Position numbers and translations under genes: made by a program | Notes under the pieces: generated by a model | What the model was told of the DNA's origin: nothing | Database searches by the model: none | What the model saw: the letters and a program-made list of their open reading frames with translations, nothing else | Assembly: GCA_018806985.1 (NCBI GenBank) | Contig: JADANN010000149.1 | Span: 893,447 to 957,446 of the forward strand | DNA: 64,000 bases | Direction: 5' to 3' | Source of the DNA: Angiostrongylus vasorum | Lineage: Eukaryota; Nematoda; Chromadorea; Rhabditida; Metastrongylidae | Shown: in pieces, positions 1-10,572 of the stretch | How the letters are laid out: the number at the start of each line of letters is the position of its first letter | Position numbering within the stretch: position 1 is the stretch's first letter

Positions 1-116
1 AATAGCGAGTTCGCGGCCCAGCTGGTTTCTTAGCTTTGCAAAAGTCTTAGCATCGTTGTGGTTATATTCCATACAATACCCCGCCATGAAAAAAATAGTG
101 GGCAGTAAATAAAACG
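1..116 (+). repeat. SINE-A copy, 3' part only
   Basis: 3' portion of the dispersed family named SINE-A here. It shares the block around TTTGCAAA, then TTGTGGTTATATT and a tail ending GGCAGTAAATAAAA with the fuller copies at 18757-19060 and 48412-48720. The 5' tRNA-like head lies outside the window. Confidence 0.6.
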
Positions 117-324
117 AAGAACATTACTATGTTGTTGTTACTGGAAATAAGGCACTTTTTTTTGCTTTGAAAAAAGCATTCGTTTACAATATGAAATAAA
201 AAAAAACCAGAAAAAAAGCTTGTCCTTTTCAGTACAGAGAACAAATAATATTTTGGCATTGAAGAGAATGATTCTGATTGAATTAATAAGCTAACGTCAA
301 ATTGGCACCGTTAGCATTAAAAAA

Positions 325-465
325 TATAGCTGAGAGAAAGGCAGACGACGAGTGGTGCAGTATGTAACACGTGAGCTCCAGCAAAGGGTAATCGCGGGTT
401 CAAATCTGACCTCGAGTCCGAGTTTTGCAACATCTCAGCATCATAGCGGTTGCAATTAACTTCGA
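325..465 (+). repeat. SINE-A copy (tRNA-derived head)
   Basis: Copy of SINE-A with a tRNA-like polymerase III promoter. An A-box-like segment follows the GCTGAGAGAAAGGC block, and a B box GGGTTCAAATC lies at about 397-407. After the head comes the family block 'TTTTGCAACATCTCAGCATC'. The closest copy is at 19128-19325, which shares the GTAATCGCGGGTTC stretch. It is not a tRNA gene: no cloverleaf closes and the body continues into the SINE. Confidence 0.6.
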
Positions 466-1129
466 ACCGTCATCTGATTTTGTTAAAACAACATAGAATC
501 CAAACATTCACATCGAACGTGAAAAGAAAGCAAGTATTTTGCTATCTGAAGATGAACGACATCATAGAAATGGAGATTTTTGATGGTCCTGATAGCAACG
601 TTTTTCCCTATCGACCATGCCTGCATTGAACTCCTGCCTCAATCAATCTACAGTACACATTTATTTAGAAAAAAAGATGCAGAGAAAGTAAAAAACTTAG
701 CACTAAATAATAAGAAAAAGAGGATTGGTGATCGAAGTGTATTTATTTGGCTACGAACTTTATGTGTAGGGAGAAACGCGATGAATTCTCCTGAGTTAGA
801 CCGACCGAGAAATGCGTAGGTGTTTCGAATGGAAAAGTATTCAGTGTGCGCGAAAACGATGGCCGTCTGATTACATTTTAAACTAGCTTATTTGAAGCGT
901 CAAAAATCTATTGACTCAAACAGAAAGATATAAGTGGACGGAGAAAAGCAAACAACGTTCCTTACACATTTTGACTTTTCTCCGGTGGCTTACTAGAGTT
1001 ACTTCAATCTCTCACACGCTACAGTATATTGTGCTTTCTTCTAGAATATTTCGGTAACGATTTTGCTAAGAAAATACGATAGTTTATTCATTTGGCACAT
1101 TTCGCTAACACAACGATGGTAAGGCTTCC
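466..1129. other. unassigned AT-rich sequence
   Basis: Short open frames only, none with a recognisable domain, signal peptide or convincing splice sites. I see no repeat shared with the rest of the window. Confidence 0.4.
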
Positions 1130-1345
1130 AGAGTTGATCAATCTCTGCGGAATGCACCATACAGTGAATGCATATTTGGCCGACTCAATCTCTTACGGTG
1201 ACCTAGAGATGTATAACGTCAGTGTTTATATGCTCTCATACAAGTTTAATATCAATTTCCCGAACGCGGAGGAATGGAAACCAGCGACCGATCAAGTGTG
1301 TATTGCAGGTCACTCTTATTCACTGCCACTAACTACCCGACGCCC
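1130..1345 (-). repeat. SINE-B copy, degenerate
   Basis: Diverged SINE-B read on the minus strand. The order of blocks (GAATGCATAT, a TGCTCTC...ACAAG segment, GTGTATTGCAGG) matches the copies at 38835-39135 and 32270-32500. A 95-residue open frame crosses it but is explained by the repeat. Confidence 0.5.
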
Positions 1346-4299
1346 GCATTTTGCCATCTTTGTAAAATACCACCTATGAATATACATTGGTGACGTCCAA
1401 TTATGAGTTTCTTTTACGTGGGGGTTTCCTGTCGCGACATGGGTCATTTTCCTTTTTTTTCTAAGACGCTTATGAGGGAAAGGTGGAGTTTTGAATCCGA
1501 CATGTAACGAAGGCAGTGAAAAGCAAAACATCTAAGTGAATTCCTCTCATATTTAGGTGACGGTATTTTTAAGGACGATTTACACATTAAAAAGGTCTGA
1601 CTCAAGCGAAAATTGTGGCATTAGGCGCGATAATAATGATGAGCTTTCGCAATGAAGGACATAGACGTAGACAATTGCAGCTTGTCAAACACGAATCAAA
1701 ATCGAAGAGCGATTCAATCCCAAGATAAAACTTCCGCAGTATGACGTCTTTAATACAAATGGGCGTGCACAGAACTTGAAACTGACAAAAGCCGAAACAT
1801 GAAAAAGAAAACCATGGATCTCCGTTATGTGAAGCATATGAAGCCGGTTAGCCGTGAAGCCAAGCGGCAGGGCTCTTAGCAGAGAAGTGGGGATTAAACT
1901 CAATGAACAAAAGCGATCACGCATTTACCCTGAGACAAGTCAAGTCAACTGACATAATGGACTCTCTACCTCTGCTCGTATGTGTAATCGTATTAATAGA
2001 TATGTGAGATGATGTTAATGCGTGTATGTGAATGTGGCCGAACGCAGATTCCAAGAAGCACACGGCAGGCGATTCTAGAGGATGGCCTGGCTATGAGTAT
2101 ATTTAGCTTCCCGGTAAAGCTCAGCGAGCCAGTCGTGAACACACTGCTGCCAAAAATGGAAGGTCCCATGAGAAAAGTGTGATGAATTCTGTGTAACTCG
2201 AGAAAGAACAAGCTGTTTTGGCAATCGTCGCAGTAATATAACCGTTGAAGTCGAAACAGTTCAAAGACAATTACGTAAAGCCATTTTACTACAAACCTCC
2301 ACACATTCAAATGCTTATTAATTTTCTCCTCAAAAACGAGAAACCCTGTAATGGTACTAATACAACAACAGTAGTAATGCAGTAGTTAATCAAAACGGCA
2401 GGTGGTAATAAAAATAACAGTAATAGTAGTAAACAGAATGTGGTTCCCGTCGTCAATGAACCATTAGGGGAAAAAGATCAAAGAATGTTCAAAAATACAA
2501 GGAAACCCTTTTTAATTTACAACGCTGCTGGCCACAAATTGAAAAAAAGACCTACAATAGACAAAAGAAGACTTTTCTCCAGTAAAAGCATTTCTCCATA
2601 TTGACCTGGGAAATCTAAAGCTCAACTATTATATCTCGCGACTCAATGGGAGGATAAGGGCTGAAAGGGTTATGAAGTGGTTAGAGCCGTATGACATAGA
2701 AATCGCGGCAATAAAAAGACAATTATGTAAGGGAATTCCTGAAAGCAGGTCCACATAGGCAAAAACGATAAACGACATCCACAGCTAATCAAAGATATCA
2801 TGAAAATCCTAAATCCTAAATGATCTTTTTTCTGAGCCACACGGAGTACGGTAATATAGAAGTCAGTAAATAACAGGGAAGACTATTGTGGAAAAGCAAT
2901 GAAGAAGGAACGATAGAAAACTAGCTGAGATTCAACTGCTTAAATCTCTTAGCTAGCCATCCACATTATTTATGCTCGAGAACGCTTAGCAAAAAAGGAA
3001 TTTTTAAAACTTTAGCGATTCTGTTGGCCAAAGAATCAATGATTTAAAGCGAAGAAGAGTCGACAATAACAAGCTGAGATTGTAAACACGTTCATTCATC
3101 AAACAGATGAATATCAAAGTATGTCACTTCGGTTCAACTATAGGGAAATGTAGTGAGAGAAAGAAGCTCAGAATTCGGTCAGCAGTTGTTTTGACGGTTC
3201 AAGTTCGCATGTTGTAATCAACATGGCAGCTCAATTCTTACAACACTAGGATACTCGAGTACCCTAATACCAAATCAAATCTCATACACCTAAGTCATAT
3301 TAAAAATGTTTCAAAAAACATTTGAAATAAACTGGACCGAAAAACGCAACGATATTTGACGCTTAATGTAAAGATACCGTACACATTGGATTGCTGAAAG
3401 TTGTTGAGCGGGTTATTCAAATGCAAACGTTTCAGTACACGGTAAATCGAATGTGAATGAAATTCAGAGGCGAGGAAAGCCATGTTAAAACGATAACATC
3501 TTTTCGCGCTCGGTTTGCTGAACAAAACCACTTATACAAATAAAATCGACTAGCGCTGGAATGATTATTTCCTGATTAGCCTTAACAGTCCATACCACCT
3601 TAGCAATTAAAAGTAGAAATCGTTCCTTTGCTACGAATAGAATTCAAAAAAACGCTGATGCGCAGTCGATAGACGGTTTGAGATAGGCGTACAAACGAAA
3701 ACCACAGGTGGACACATTGGCACCCAACGTACACTTACATCAGTGTTCATTTCTAAGGTTGAAGTCCACAAGATGGCTGCCGTAACAGGCAGATTAACAT
3801 TAAGCAAAAAAGATGACTGCCATAGTGAAGTCATACAATAGGATACTAAACTATTTTCAAGAGGAAAAAAGCAATGGAAAAGAAAGTGGAGAACGTAAAA
3901 TCCGAGAAATGACGAGACCAACGTAAACAGTCTTGCTCAAAATCGTTCATTAAATAGTGAAAAAAACAACAACAAAAAACATCTTAAGAATCAGAAAGAA
4001 CTTCAATGGTGGTATAGCAAAAGACAATGAAATCGTTAAAAAACACATATAAGTGATCTAATTCCTAATCACAGGCTAAGCTGTCAAATTGCTCCACTTA
4101 ATCAACAGACATGAAGAGGTTCACGCCTTTCGTATGAGGCAATTTACTTCTACTGGTTTGACGCCAAAGTGCCGACAAATAGATTTTTAGGCTTTTTAGT
4201 CTCTTTAGCCTATAAAAAATTTTAGGCTTTCAGGTGATTTGGAGCCTATTTGTTAAAGTTTCCTGGATTGATTTCTATTAACGCCGGCAGTGGATTATA
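1346..4299. other. mostly unassigned intergenic sequence
   Basis: No gene is supported here. The stretch holds repeat family E (separate entry) and a low-complexity region at about 2362-2436 rich in CAA/TAG/TAA triplets. A short block around 4180-4245 repeats the word TTTAGGCTTT. All open frames are under 110 residues and lack recognisable features. Confidence 0.4.
1670..1795. repeat. repeat family E, copy 1
   Basis: Pairs with 11205-11350. Both contain AATCAAAATCGAA.AGCGATTCAA, then GATAA.A.TT..CGC, then a conserved ATGCAAATAGGCGTG-like block. Function unknown; two copies are not enough to define ends. Confidence 0.5.
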
Positions 4300-4570
4300 A
4301 GCTGGGTTGTAGTTGGATTGTATTAATGGGTTTTTCGAGAAGCCGTAGATCTTGTAATTATCGTGCAGATTTTCATCTTTCTGTTTGTGCTGTTGAGTGT
4401 TTGACTTAGTAAGTTGCGTATTAGTGTACCCTTCCAGACTCTGAAGAAGGCGATTCTGCCGAAACGTCAGCTACGGTTGTATTGTAAGTGTGTTATTGTA
4501 TGGAAGTAAACGTATGCTGTTTAATAACCTCGCGATCGCTGAGAAAGAAAACGATGAATTTATTTGTTAA
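4300..4570 (+). mobile_element. PLE-B 3' end with hammerhead
   Basis: 3' terminus of a Penelope-like element, 5'-truncated inside the 3'-UTR intron. It matches, in inverted orientation, the end of the PLE-B copy at 49085-49350: the TTTTTCGAGAAGC block, the AGTGTACCCTTCCAG acceptor region, the hammerhead and the tail AATAACCTCGCGATCGCTGAGAA. No coding sequence is retained. Confidence 0.75.
4436..4472 (+). ncRNA. hammerhead ribozyme motif (PLE-B)
   Basis: CTGAAGA at 4441-4447, stem II GGCG/TGCC (4449-4452 and 4457-4460) around loop ATTC, GAAAC at 4461-4465 and the cleavage triplet GTC at 4466-4468. Stem III is only the AC/GT pairs. Stem I is weak here (ACT with AGC). One extra A separates the CTGAAGA box from stem II, as in most copies in this window. 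The core is intact; activity is not shown. Confidence 0.65.
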
Positions 4571-4584
4571 AGGTTAGCTAGACC

Positions 4585-4705
4585 GCGTGTAGCCTATTGG
4601 TTAGAGTTCATCTGTCATACACACGTGTTCGTTGTTGATTCGATGTGACGTTCTGAGCCTACCAGCCATCGGGATGGGTAAATAGCCATCAGACTCGAGC
4701 TGAGC
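4585..4705 (+). repeat. tRNA-like SINE fragment
   Basis: A-box-like GTGTAGCCTATTGGTTAGAG at about 4590 followed by a B-box-like GTTGATTCGATGT at about 4634, then GAGCCTACCAGCCATCGGG. It resembles a tRNA-derived SINE head but not a tRNA: no acceptor-stem pairing is visible. Confidence 0.35.
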
Positions 4706-6394
4706 GAGTAATAACACAAATTGAAGAAATTAATAAAGCAGCGGAAGTCACTCTATAGGTTGGATGCTTACTCAGTCACTTCATCTATTAGAGAGTAGAA
4801 TACATGACGCATTCCTCAAGGGACGATCAGCACGGAACGTTATTTATGCTCTTCCCTTAACCATTTCTAATGTACTTTTCCGGTTAACTGATTGGAGGTT
4901 TTCAGCGGGACTGATGCACACAAAATACGTCTATGCAAAACTATGATTGCTAGTGTACAAATCGTCCTTTCGATATATTAGAGTCTCCGCCCATACATAG
5001 GTGTTTTTCGTTCATATTTAACATCCTATTCGCCATCGGTGAACACGCCAGATTTACCTATGGCCGGGTCGAAATCCCTCATCAGAGGAACATCAGCGTG
5101 TGTCACAAGACTTTTGATGTGGGAAAAAAACAACAGATTTCGTAGCAAATGCGTAAACAAGTGTAAAAGGTCTCAAATAAATTTACTTAGAAGCACCACA
5201 TAACTTGGGCAACGTTTTTTTTGCCACAGGTTAATTTCTATGCATACCTTTTAATGGCTCAACGGTGTACCACCTGGATACAACTAACCTTACAACAATT
5301 TTGACGGATTTGGCATTGCGATGAAGCGAATTTGCAGGAAAATCTCATTCGATTCGGCGACGACCAATCCCTTCTACGGCCTGCGCGTTGGGAGATAAGA
5401 TAACAGGATGGAGGTGATCAAATTTTGTACTATGCCGTCGCGCTCATCAAATAGTTAAATATTTACGAATGAACACTAACGAGACGCTATGAAAAGAATC
5501 TTCACCAAATCCAAACCCTTCTATTTCATCATCTTGTAATAATTTGTAGCTAGAAGACATATGTTTAACGACTAAGAGTCGTAGTGTATAGGAAGCTTAG
5601 TGATTAGAGATGACGTGCAAGACACGTATGGTCTCTGGTTCAACCACGTCTTAGACTAAACAAAGTTTCTATGCCTTCGAGGTTAGGAAGTTGATAACGG
5701 GGTTGTCTGAAAAAACCTTATTCCGATCCATAAAGGCCAATAGATACAGTTTGTGGAGGCAGTTGAACACACACAATTCCGTTCGACAAAAACTTTCGTG
5801 GGTGATGGATGCAGTACGGGTTGAAGTAAAAACTTGTTAGGACCCACATAATAGGTAAAATCGTGTCATATAAATAGATATCTCCAGTCGGCAAAAGAAG
5901 GTTGGTTCATCGAGAAATTGCAGTAGCATATACCTATTGTGCATTTTCATCCCTAGTCTGTACACGTCGACGCGAACAAATCCATATTTTGCTGCCTATT
6001 CCCTATCATATAAGCCTAAGTAAGCAAACAATTATCATTGCCATTTTCACTTCCCAACATCTGCAGCTAATGAAACAGAGTCGGCTGCGGTCTGCAAACA
6101 CTTAGACATCCATTTATAGAACGACAACTTTTTTTCCCATTAATCGTGGGTAGGGACGCGAAACTAAAGTGTTCTGAATATAACAGATCGGCTCAGGAAA
6201 TTGACACGTTTAATGAAAACTCACATTTCTGTCTTAAACAAAGTGGGAACAAGAAACACTGGACAGAGAATACTAGTGCTATATGACAAAAACGTCCTTA
6301 TCGAATGGTACTGTAAACCGACTTGCACTTAACAACAGTACGAGTAATCAGTGTACTTTCTTTGATTGACAAGCCAACACCAGGTTGTTACCAA
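4706..6394. other. unassigned sequence with one tRNA-like repeat
   Basis: No gene supported. A tRNA-like stretch at about 5577-5660 (GTGTATAGGAAGCTTAGTGA then CTGGTTCAACCACG) resembles other SINE heads in the window (33825, 39283). The rest shows only short open frames. Confidence 0.35.
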
Positions 6395-6839
6395 ATATTT
6401 ATTTGCCTAACGTTGACGTCTTCGTCTTCTTCAGAATCGGTGATCCGAGTCGATGGTCCACAGACATTCGTAGTCGCGATGTGGTGTCTTTGTCGACATA
6501 ATCTTCTTCAGTGGAGCTTCGCTTGTATGAACGAACTTTAGTCAGCGTGAATGGCCTTTTATATATGACGCTTGTTGATGATATTGATTGCTCGTTGGTA
6601 ATAATCTGCTGGAAACGATAATTTACTGCAGGATGGATTGTTCGTTGAAAAACAAATTGTTATCAAAAGGGTAATCGTTAACATCATCAACCGTCGTGTA
6701 TTAAAGGGCATCACCGAGTGCGGTTAGTTCATTCGAGCACACGACGATGAGAGCCCTAATCATGAGGACGAACGACTATGGAACATCGACTCGGATCATC
6801 GACTATGAAAAAGAAAAGGACGTGGAAACTCCCACGTCC
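6395..6839. mobile_element. PLE-D palindromic terminal element
   Basis: Two arms of about 190 bases are inverted repeats around a centre of about 40 bases near 6605-6655. CGAGTCGATGGTCCACAG at 6440 matches the reverse complement of 6783-6799. The GTTGATGATATTGATTG block near 6565 matches the complement of the stretch near 6680-6700. Each arm ends in a decayed hammerhead: 6407-6438 (minus), which has lost two bases of the GAAA box, and about 6795-6830 (plus). The right edge forms a perfect 8-bp hairpin GGACGTGG / CCACGTCC (6818-6825, 6832-6839) and abuts the PLE-A tail. No coding capacity. Confidence 0.65.
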
Positions 6840-6926
6840 GACTTTCTATTAACCACGGCATTGATTGAATAATTCTTTCTAGATCTGTTTAGCAAACACG
6901 AGGTGTTATTTTCTTTATTTACGTAC

Positions 6927-6965
6927 AAGCTGACGTCTCGGCGAATTTCGCCTTCCTCAGAGCCT
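6927..6965 (-). ncRNA. hammerhead ribozyme motif, mutated core (PLE-A)
   Basis: Read on the minus strand: stem I GGCT, CTGAGGA, stem II GGCGAA/TTCGCC, then GAGAC in place of GAAAC, GTC and AGCT. The A-to-G change in the invariant GAAA box should abolish cleavage. The 5' base of stem I coincides with the 3' splice site of the upstream intron. Confidence 0.6.
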
Positions 6966-7078
6966 GGAAAGGTCAAGTTGACTGCAATCTACACGGTCAA
7001 ACGCCTCCATAACCAAACAGAAAAAAATGTTGAACCAAAATTTCAGTCACACTGAAGACGGAGTCTTTGCACACTCAC
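6964..7078 (-). other. GT-AG intron in PLE-A 3' UTR
   Basis: 115-base intron. Donor GTGAGTGTGC begins at 7078 and acceptor TTTCCAG ends at 6964, directly before the GCTCTGAGGA of the hammerhead. The same donor and acceptor occur in the copies at 44205-44431 and, with donor GTGAGTTT, at 49234-49348. The copy at 53535-53715 lacks exactly this segment. Confidence 0.7.
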
Positions 7079-7214
7079 CTCTTTCTAGGAGTCTTCCACT
7101 AAATATTTCACGTGGAGACCAACCACATAGAGTTCACATGGAATCGTAATGTACCCATCTCGTCAGAATAACAAGCTTATATACTGCCCAATATCACGCG
7201 TGATAATGAGGCAA

Positions 7215-7838
7215 TCATCCCCTGCGGTTCATTTTCGGATTCTTGGAATTGATCCAGAATGCCTCGAGAATTGTGCGCGCTTGTGTTCTCGATTCTTGCG
7301 CGAGGTTCGTAACTCGTACTTCAAAATCTTCTCCGTTGTGTCTCTGCGTCCTATGCGTGCCTAGTGAAGTGTTTGGTTTGCGTTTGACGACTAGGTGCTC
7401 TTTTATCCGAACGCAAGGTGGTCTACCCGTTTCGCCAATGAAATCGTCCCCGCACGCTTTACAAGAGATCAGATAAACTGTACCCGAACTCATGCAGTCA
7501 CCGTCTCTACCATTGGGGCAAATTATACAATTTTGCGCTGCACATAGACGGTCGTATAGGCGCTTACGAACTAGTTGGCGTCTTAGATTACTCGGTGGCA
7601 TTTCAATTATCATTACCGAATTCTCTAGACCGGCCCTTCTTAAACAGCGTTTTATAGCTGCACTGACTTCATTTGAAATGAAGGGCAGGATAAACGGGAT
7701 CTCATTGTCGCTAGAGTTATCGTTGGGGGGCCTGTGGTTTCCTCTACACCTATCCCGAGCTACAGTTTCGTAGCCATTAAAAATTGCTATTTGCCGCGCC
7801 AGTTCCGGGACTCCTCTCTCTGCTCCCTTCCTGTGCAC
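7215..7838 (-). pseudogene. PLE-A GIY-YIG endonuclease domain
   Basis: C-terminal part of the PLE polyprotein, 207 residues open. A basic linker (RRQLVRKRLYDRLC) is followed by the Cys pairs CIIC and CKAC. The GIY-YIG core reads VYLISC ... FIGETGR, then R-IKEHL, HNGEDFEVRV and an alpha-helical E-FWIN segment near the end. In Penelope-like elements this nuclease nicks the target DNA to prime reverse transcription. It is in a different frame from the RT segment upstream (7946-8734), so the copy is broken by at least one frameshift between 7838 and 7946. Copies of the same domain lie at 44517-44846 and 49622-49996. Confidence 0.85.
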
Positions 7839-7945
7839 ACGCTGGTAGCTGTTCGAAACATGTTTCTCACAAGCGCCCTTTTCCTGTGAGAGGGGTGAGA
7901 GGAGAGGTAATGAACTAAGATGTTTTTACTACTTGGCTTTCGACA

Positions 7946-9275
7946 TCATTTCGTAACATAGCCGTTTTCTGATAGGTTAATTTGCACGTTCAGAAATGGA
8001 AGCCAGTTTTCTTTTGGTTTCTGTCGAGTGAATTTAATACACTCTGATTGTTCGTTCGACAGCTCGAAACATTTGTCAATTTCCTCTTGTGTTGAACAAA
8101 GGACAAAACAGTCATCTACATATCTACAGTAAAGTAACGGCCCGAGATCGATTACTGATGCTTCCACCTTAGAAATGAATGCAATGGCAAGGCTTGGTGC
8201 CAGTCGTTGTCCCATTGCCAGTCCTCTCATTTGTGCGTAATACCTCCCAGACCATCTGAAGATTGAGCAGTTTAGGCACTCCTTTAAGAGTGTCATCAAC
8301 TGCTGAATCGAGAAGCCATACATGTTTATTGCTCCTTCATGTTGTATAAGGAGCTCGTGGATGGCTTGCATAGCGGAGTCATTCGACATGTTTGTATAGA
8401 GGGCCGTGACGTCGAAGGATTCCATCACGTACGCGCTGTTGGGCTGCATAGCACGTAGACGACCCAGGAACATTTGGGTGTTCGTTAGATGGGCTGGAAT
8501 GTACTTTAACAACTGGGTAAGTATTAGGGTTATTAACCACGTTATTCTATCCGTTGGCCCGTCCACGCAGCTAATGATAGGTCTGACCTTCAATAACGAT
8601 GGATCGCTAGACACGAGATCATCGCTGGATACTAACTTATGGGTTTTGATAACTAAGTACAGGACGGGACATATTGGTAGGCCAACTTTGAGTTGAGAGA
8701 TAACTGATGGTTTTAACCCAGGCGCTCTTGCCATCTTAACTCATTCGTTGTTTAACTTTCGCTATTGACTTTTAAATTCCTTCTCAGACGATGGACGATA
8801 AAGGGAAGCATCTTCAAGGTGCTTTTCCGTTATCTCAACATCTAACTGATGGGGAATTACAACGAACTCTCCACCTTTATCACTAGCCGACAGCCTTATG
8901 TTTTTTTGATCTTATCAGCTCTCGTACCACCCGTATACCAGGTTTTTGCATTTCAGTGAGGTTGGAACAGTATCTCTTTGCCCGATAGTGATTAAGGACT
9001 TTGAAATCATTCGTAAACGTCCGAAATTTAACGTCAAATTCATTATTGGGCTCTTGTTGTCTAAAGCACGGTTGAGGAAATGGTGGTACTGGTAGTGCCC
9101 CTACTTGTTGTTCGCGCCTATTTAGCGCTTTATCTCTAGCTTTTTGCGGTGTCTATCTTGAAAATCATGCAAACTGCATGCGACCCTACGCAAGTTTACC
9201 TTAGAAATTGGTTCAGATGGTGAAAAACTTGGCCCAATTCTAATAACGAGCGCGCATCATCAGGGAGAGTCATGC
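7946..9275 (-). pseudogene. PLE-A reverse transcriptase with N-terminal region
   Basis: Reverse transcriptase of the Penelope-like clade. Reading from 9275 downward: an N-terminal block PDDARSLLELGPSFSP, then DKGGEFVVIP (the first RT block), and a long open stretch 8734-7946. That stretch holds ICPVLYLVIKTHK, RPIISCVDGPT, the motif A-like MESFDVTALYTN, MGQRLAPSLAIAF, the catalytic YCRYVDDCFV and WLPFLNVQI. At least two stops (after EFKSQ and before KMARAP) interrupt the junction of the N-terminal block and the RT, and more stops fall further upstream. The catalytic YVDD is intact. The tract is continuous with the endonuclease at 7215-7838. Confidence 0.85.
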
Positions 9276-9365
9276 CTCCCAATATCCGAAATCCGCCGAA
9301 ACGTCAGCTTGTACGTAAATAAAGAAAAAGAAATAACACCTCGTGTTTGTTAAACAGAACTAGAA

Positions 9366-9590
9366 AGAAGTGGAAAGTTGGCCGAATGAATGTTTGGTAA
9401 GACACTCGTGTTAGCTTACCAATGAAAAAAAGTACACTGCTTCTTACTAGTCTGCTTTTTTTGAGTCTGAAACACTTGAAAACTCGACCTAGACTATGTT
9501 GCTCTAATTTTCTTCAGCCTTCCCACAGCATCAAAGACGTTTCGACGGATTGTAACTCAACTTTCGGCAGTCATCTTCACCTTTCCAGAT
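9366..9590. other. spacer between two PLE termini
   Basis: Short AT-rich stretch without a recognisable gene. It lies between the inverted PLE-A terminus and another decayed hammerhead tail. Confidence 0.3.
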
Positions 9591-9705
9591 TATGAAGAAA
9601 GCGAAATCCGCCAAAACGCCAGTTTTTTGTGAACGAAGAGTAAAACAACAACCTCATCAAGAAAACTGGGAATTATTGATCAGTGCCAAGGTTAATGGAA
9701 AGTCG
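9591..9705 (+). mobile_element. decayed PLE terminus with hammerhead relic
   Basis: TTTCCAGATTATGAAGAAAGCG, split here by decay, leads into GAAATCCGCC, AAAACGCCAG and the typical tail AACCTCATCAAG ... GTGCCAAGGTTAATGG. The hammerhead boxes are mutated (CTGAAGA to TATGAAGA, GAAAC to AAAAC, GTC to GCC), so it is a relic. No coding sequence adjoins. Confidence 0.5.
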
Positions 9706-10111
9706 ATCTTGAAAAGTACCGAAGATGTTTCGGTGTTTAGAACGAATGGATAGCACTGGGTTTTAAATAATGAAGAGATTAAATCAAACTTACCCAACAA
9801 CTGTTAGCTAAAGTTATTGCTGACTTAGACACTAAAAGAAGGCATGCAAAGACGAAGAAAGATGAGAAGATCAATGGAACCATGAAAAAAAAAGAATCAT
9901 AGTAGAAAATGCAGACACCAGAGCGCATGCCGAATCTATTTCCATTTCCATAAGTGGATCGAATCAGTGACAGACTGTCACCAAAGCATCTTTCACTTCA
10001 TCTCTTCTTTTTGGATATTCTAACCATTCAATATATTTGGCATTTTCTGGAATTATTCCATGAAGACCATCTCCAGGCCTAACAGGAGAATGTCGACAAC
10101 CAGTTTGGCAG
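9706..10111. other. unassigned, possible upstream exon region
   Basis: No element recognised. If the gene at 10112-10572 is real, its signal-peptide exon should lie here or further upstream. I could not identify it: no ATG-led hydrophobic segment with a donor in the right phase was evident. Confidence 0.3.
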
Positions 10112-10572
10112 GTTGGACTTACCTAATGCAACAACCGTATGTAACACCACTGTCTTGGTTGCGAAAGTACGCTCTGTACCGTTACCATACGATGTAGTTG
10201 TTTTTAACCATGAAGCTTCTTGTTCAAGAGAAGAAATTCTATTTTTTAAATTCAACCTTAGCCCTGTTTATTGCGGATCCTTAGCCTACCTTAGCTATTA
10301 ATACATCGTAACGGTCTAGTTTTTTCCATGCATCTCCCCTATTGGTCGTTATCGAAGAATTGAAGCTAAAGAAATTCTATCACACTGGTGCTGTTCATCA
10401 TGATTTTTTCAGGTTGTCAACGTACAAAGTACAATTGTTAGGACATTCCTGTACTACTGCAGTTCCTCCTTTTTATCTGTTATTCAACTACGACAAATGT
10501 GGAGAAGCATCTTATCTGTATGCTAGCAACGAACCACTAAAGTCATGTGTTTTATGTTCTCAAACGTCCTAA
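10112..10572 (+). CDS. NTR/TIMP-like secreted protein, two 3' exons (partial)
   Basis: Candidate host gene. Exon 1 (10112-10180) follows the acceptor TTTGGCAG and reads LDLPNATTVCNTTVLVAKV then RSV. Exon 2 (10413-10572) follows GATTTTTTCAG, reads LSTYKVQLLGHSC, then LLFNYDKCGEASYLYAS and SCVLC, and ends at TAA 10570-10572. Splicing at GTTACC (10181) keeps phase. The joined pattern (Cys-x-x-x-hydrophobic-V-A-K-V, then YKV, then CG followed by YLYAS and a Cys about ten residues on) is that of the netrin/TIMP fold, in which these cysteines form disulfides. TIMP-like secreted proteins are abundant in hookworms. The weak donor and missing N-terminal CXC exon are the main doubts. Three NX(T/S)-type sites suit a secreted protein. 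Confidence 0.45.

Larger units (their letters stand above)
6840..9365 (-). mobile_element. PLE-A, near full-length Penelope-like element
   Basis: Penelope-like retroelement read on the minus strand: N-terminal segment, reverse transcriptase, GIY-YIG endonuclease, an intron-bearing 3' UTR, hammerhead and tail. The last part of the tail (CTCGTGTTTGCTAAACAGA and onward, about 6868-6960 on the minus strand) recurs in opposite orientation at the other end (9293-9365 on the plus strand), so the element is bounded by inverted copies of the hammerhead-tail segment. The 5' copy keeps only the right half of the ribozyme (9286-9308). PLE ends can be direct or inverted. Several stops and a frame change mark this copy as inactive. 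Confidence 0.85.

Noticed and set aside
1092..1379. 95-residue plus-strand open frame as a gene
   Set aside because: It lies in a degenerate SINE-B copy, shared in block order with 32270-32500 and 38835-39135.
7243..7773. Plus-strand frames over the PLE-A endonuclease
   Set aside because: Antisense to the GIY-YIG domain; no motif of their own. The same holds for 8406-8696, 44626-44820 and 49512-49869.
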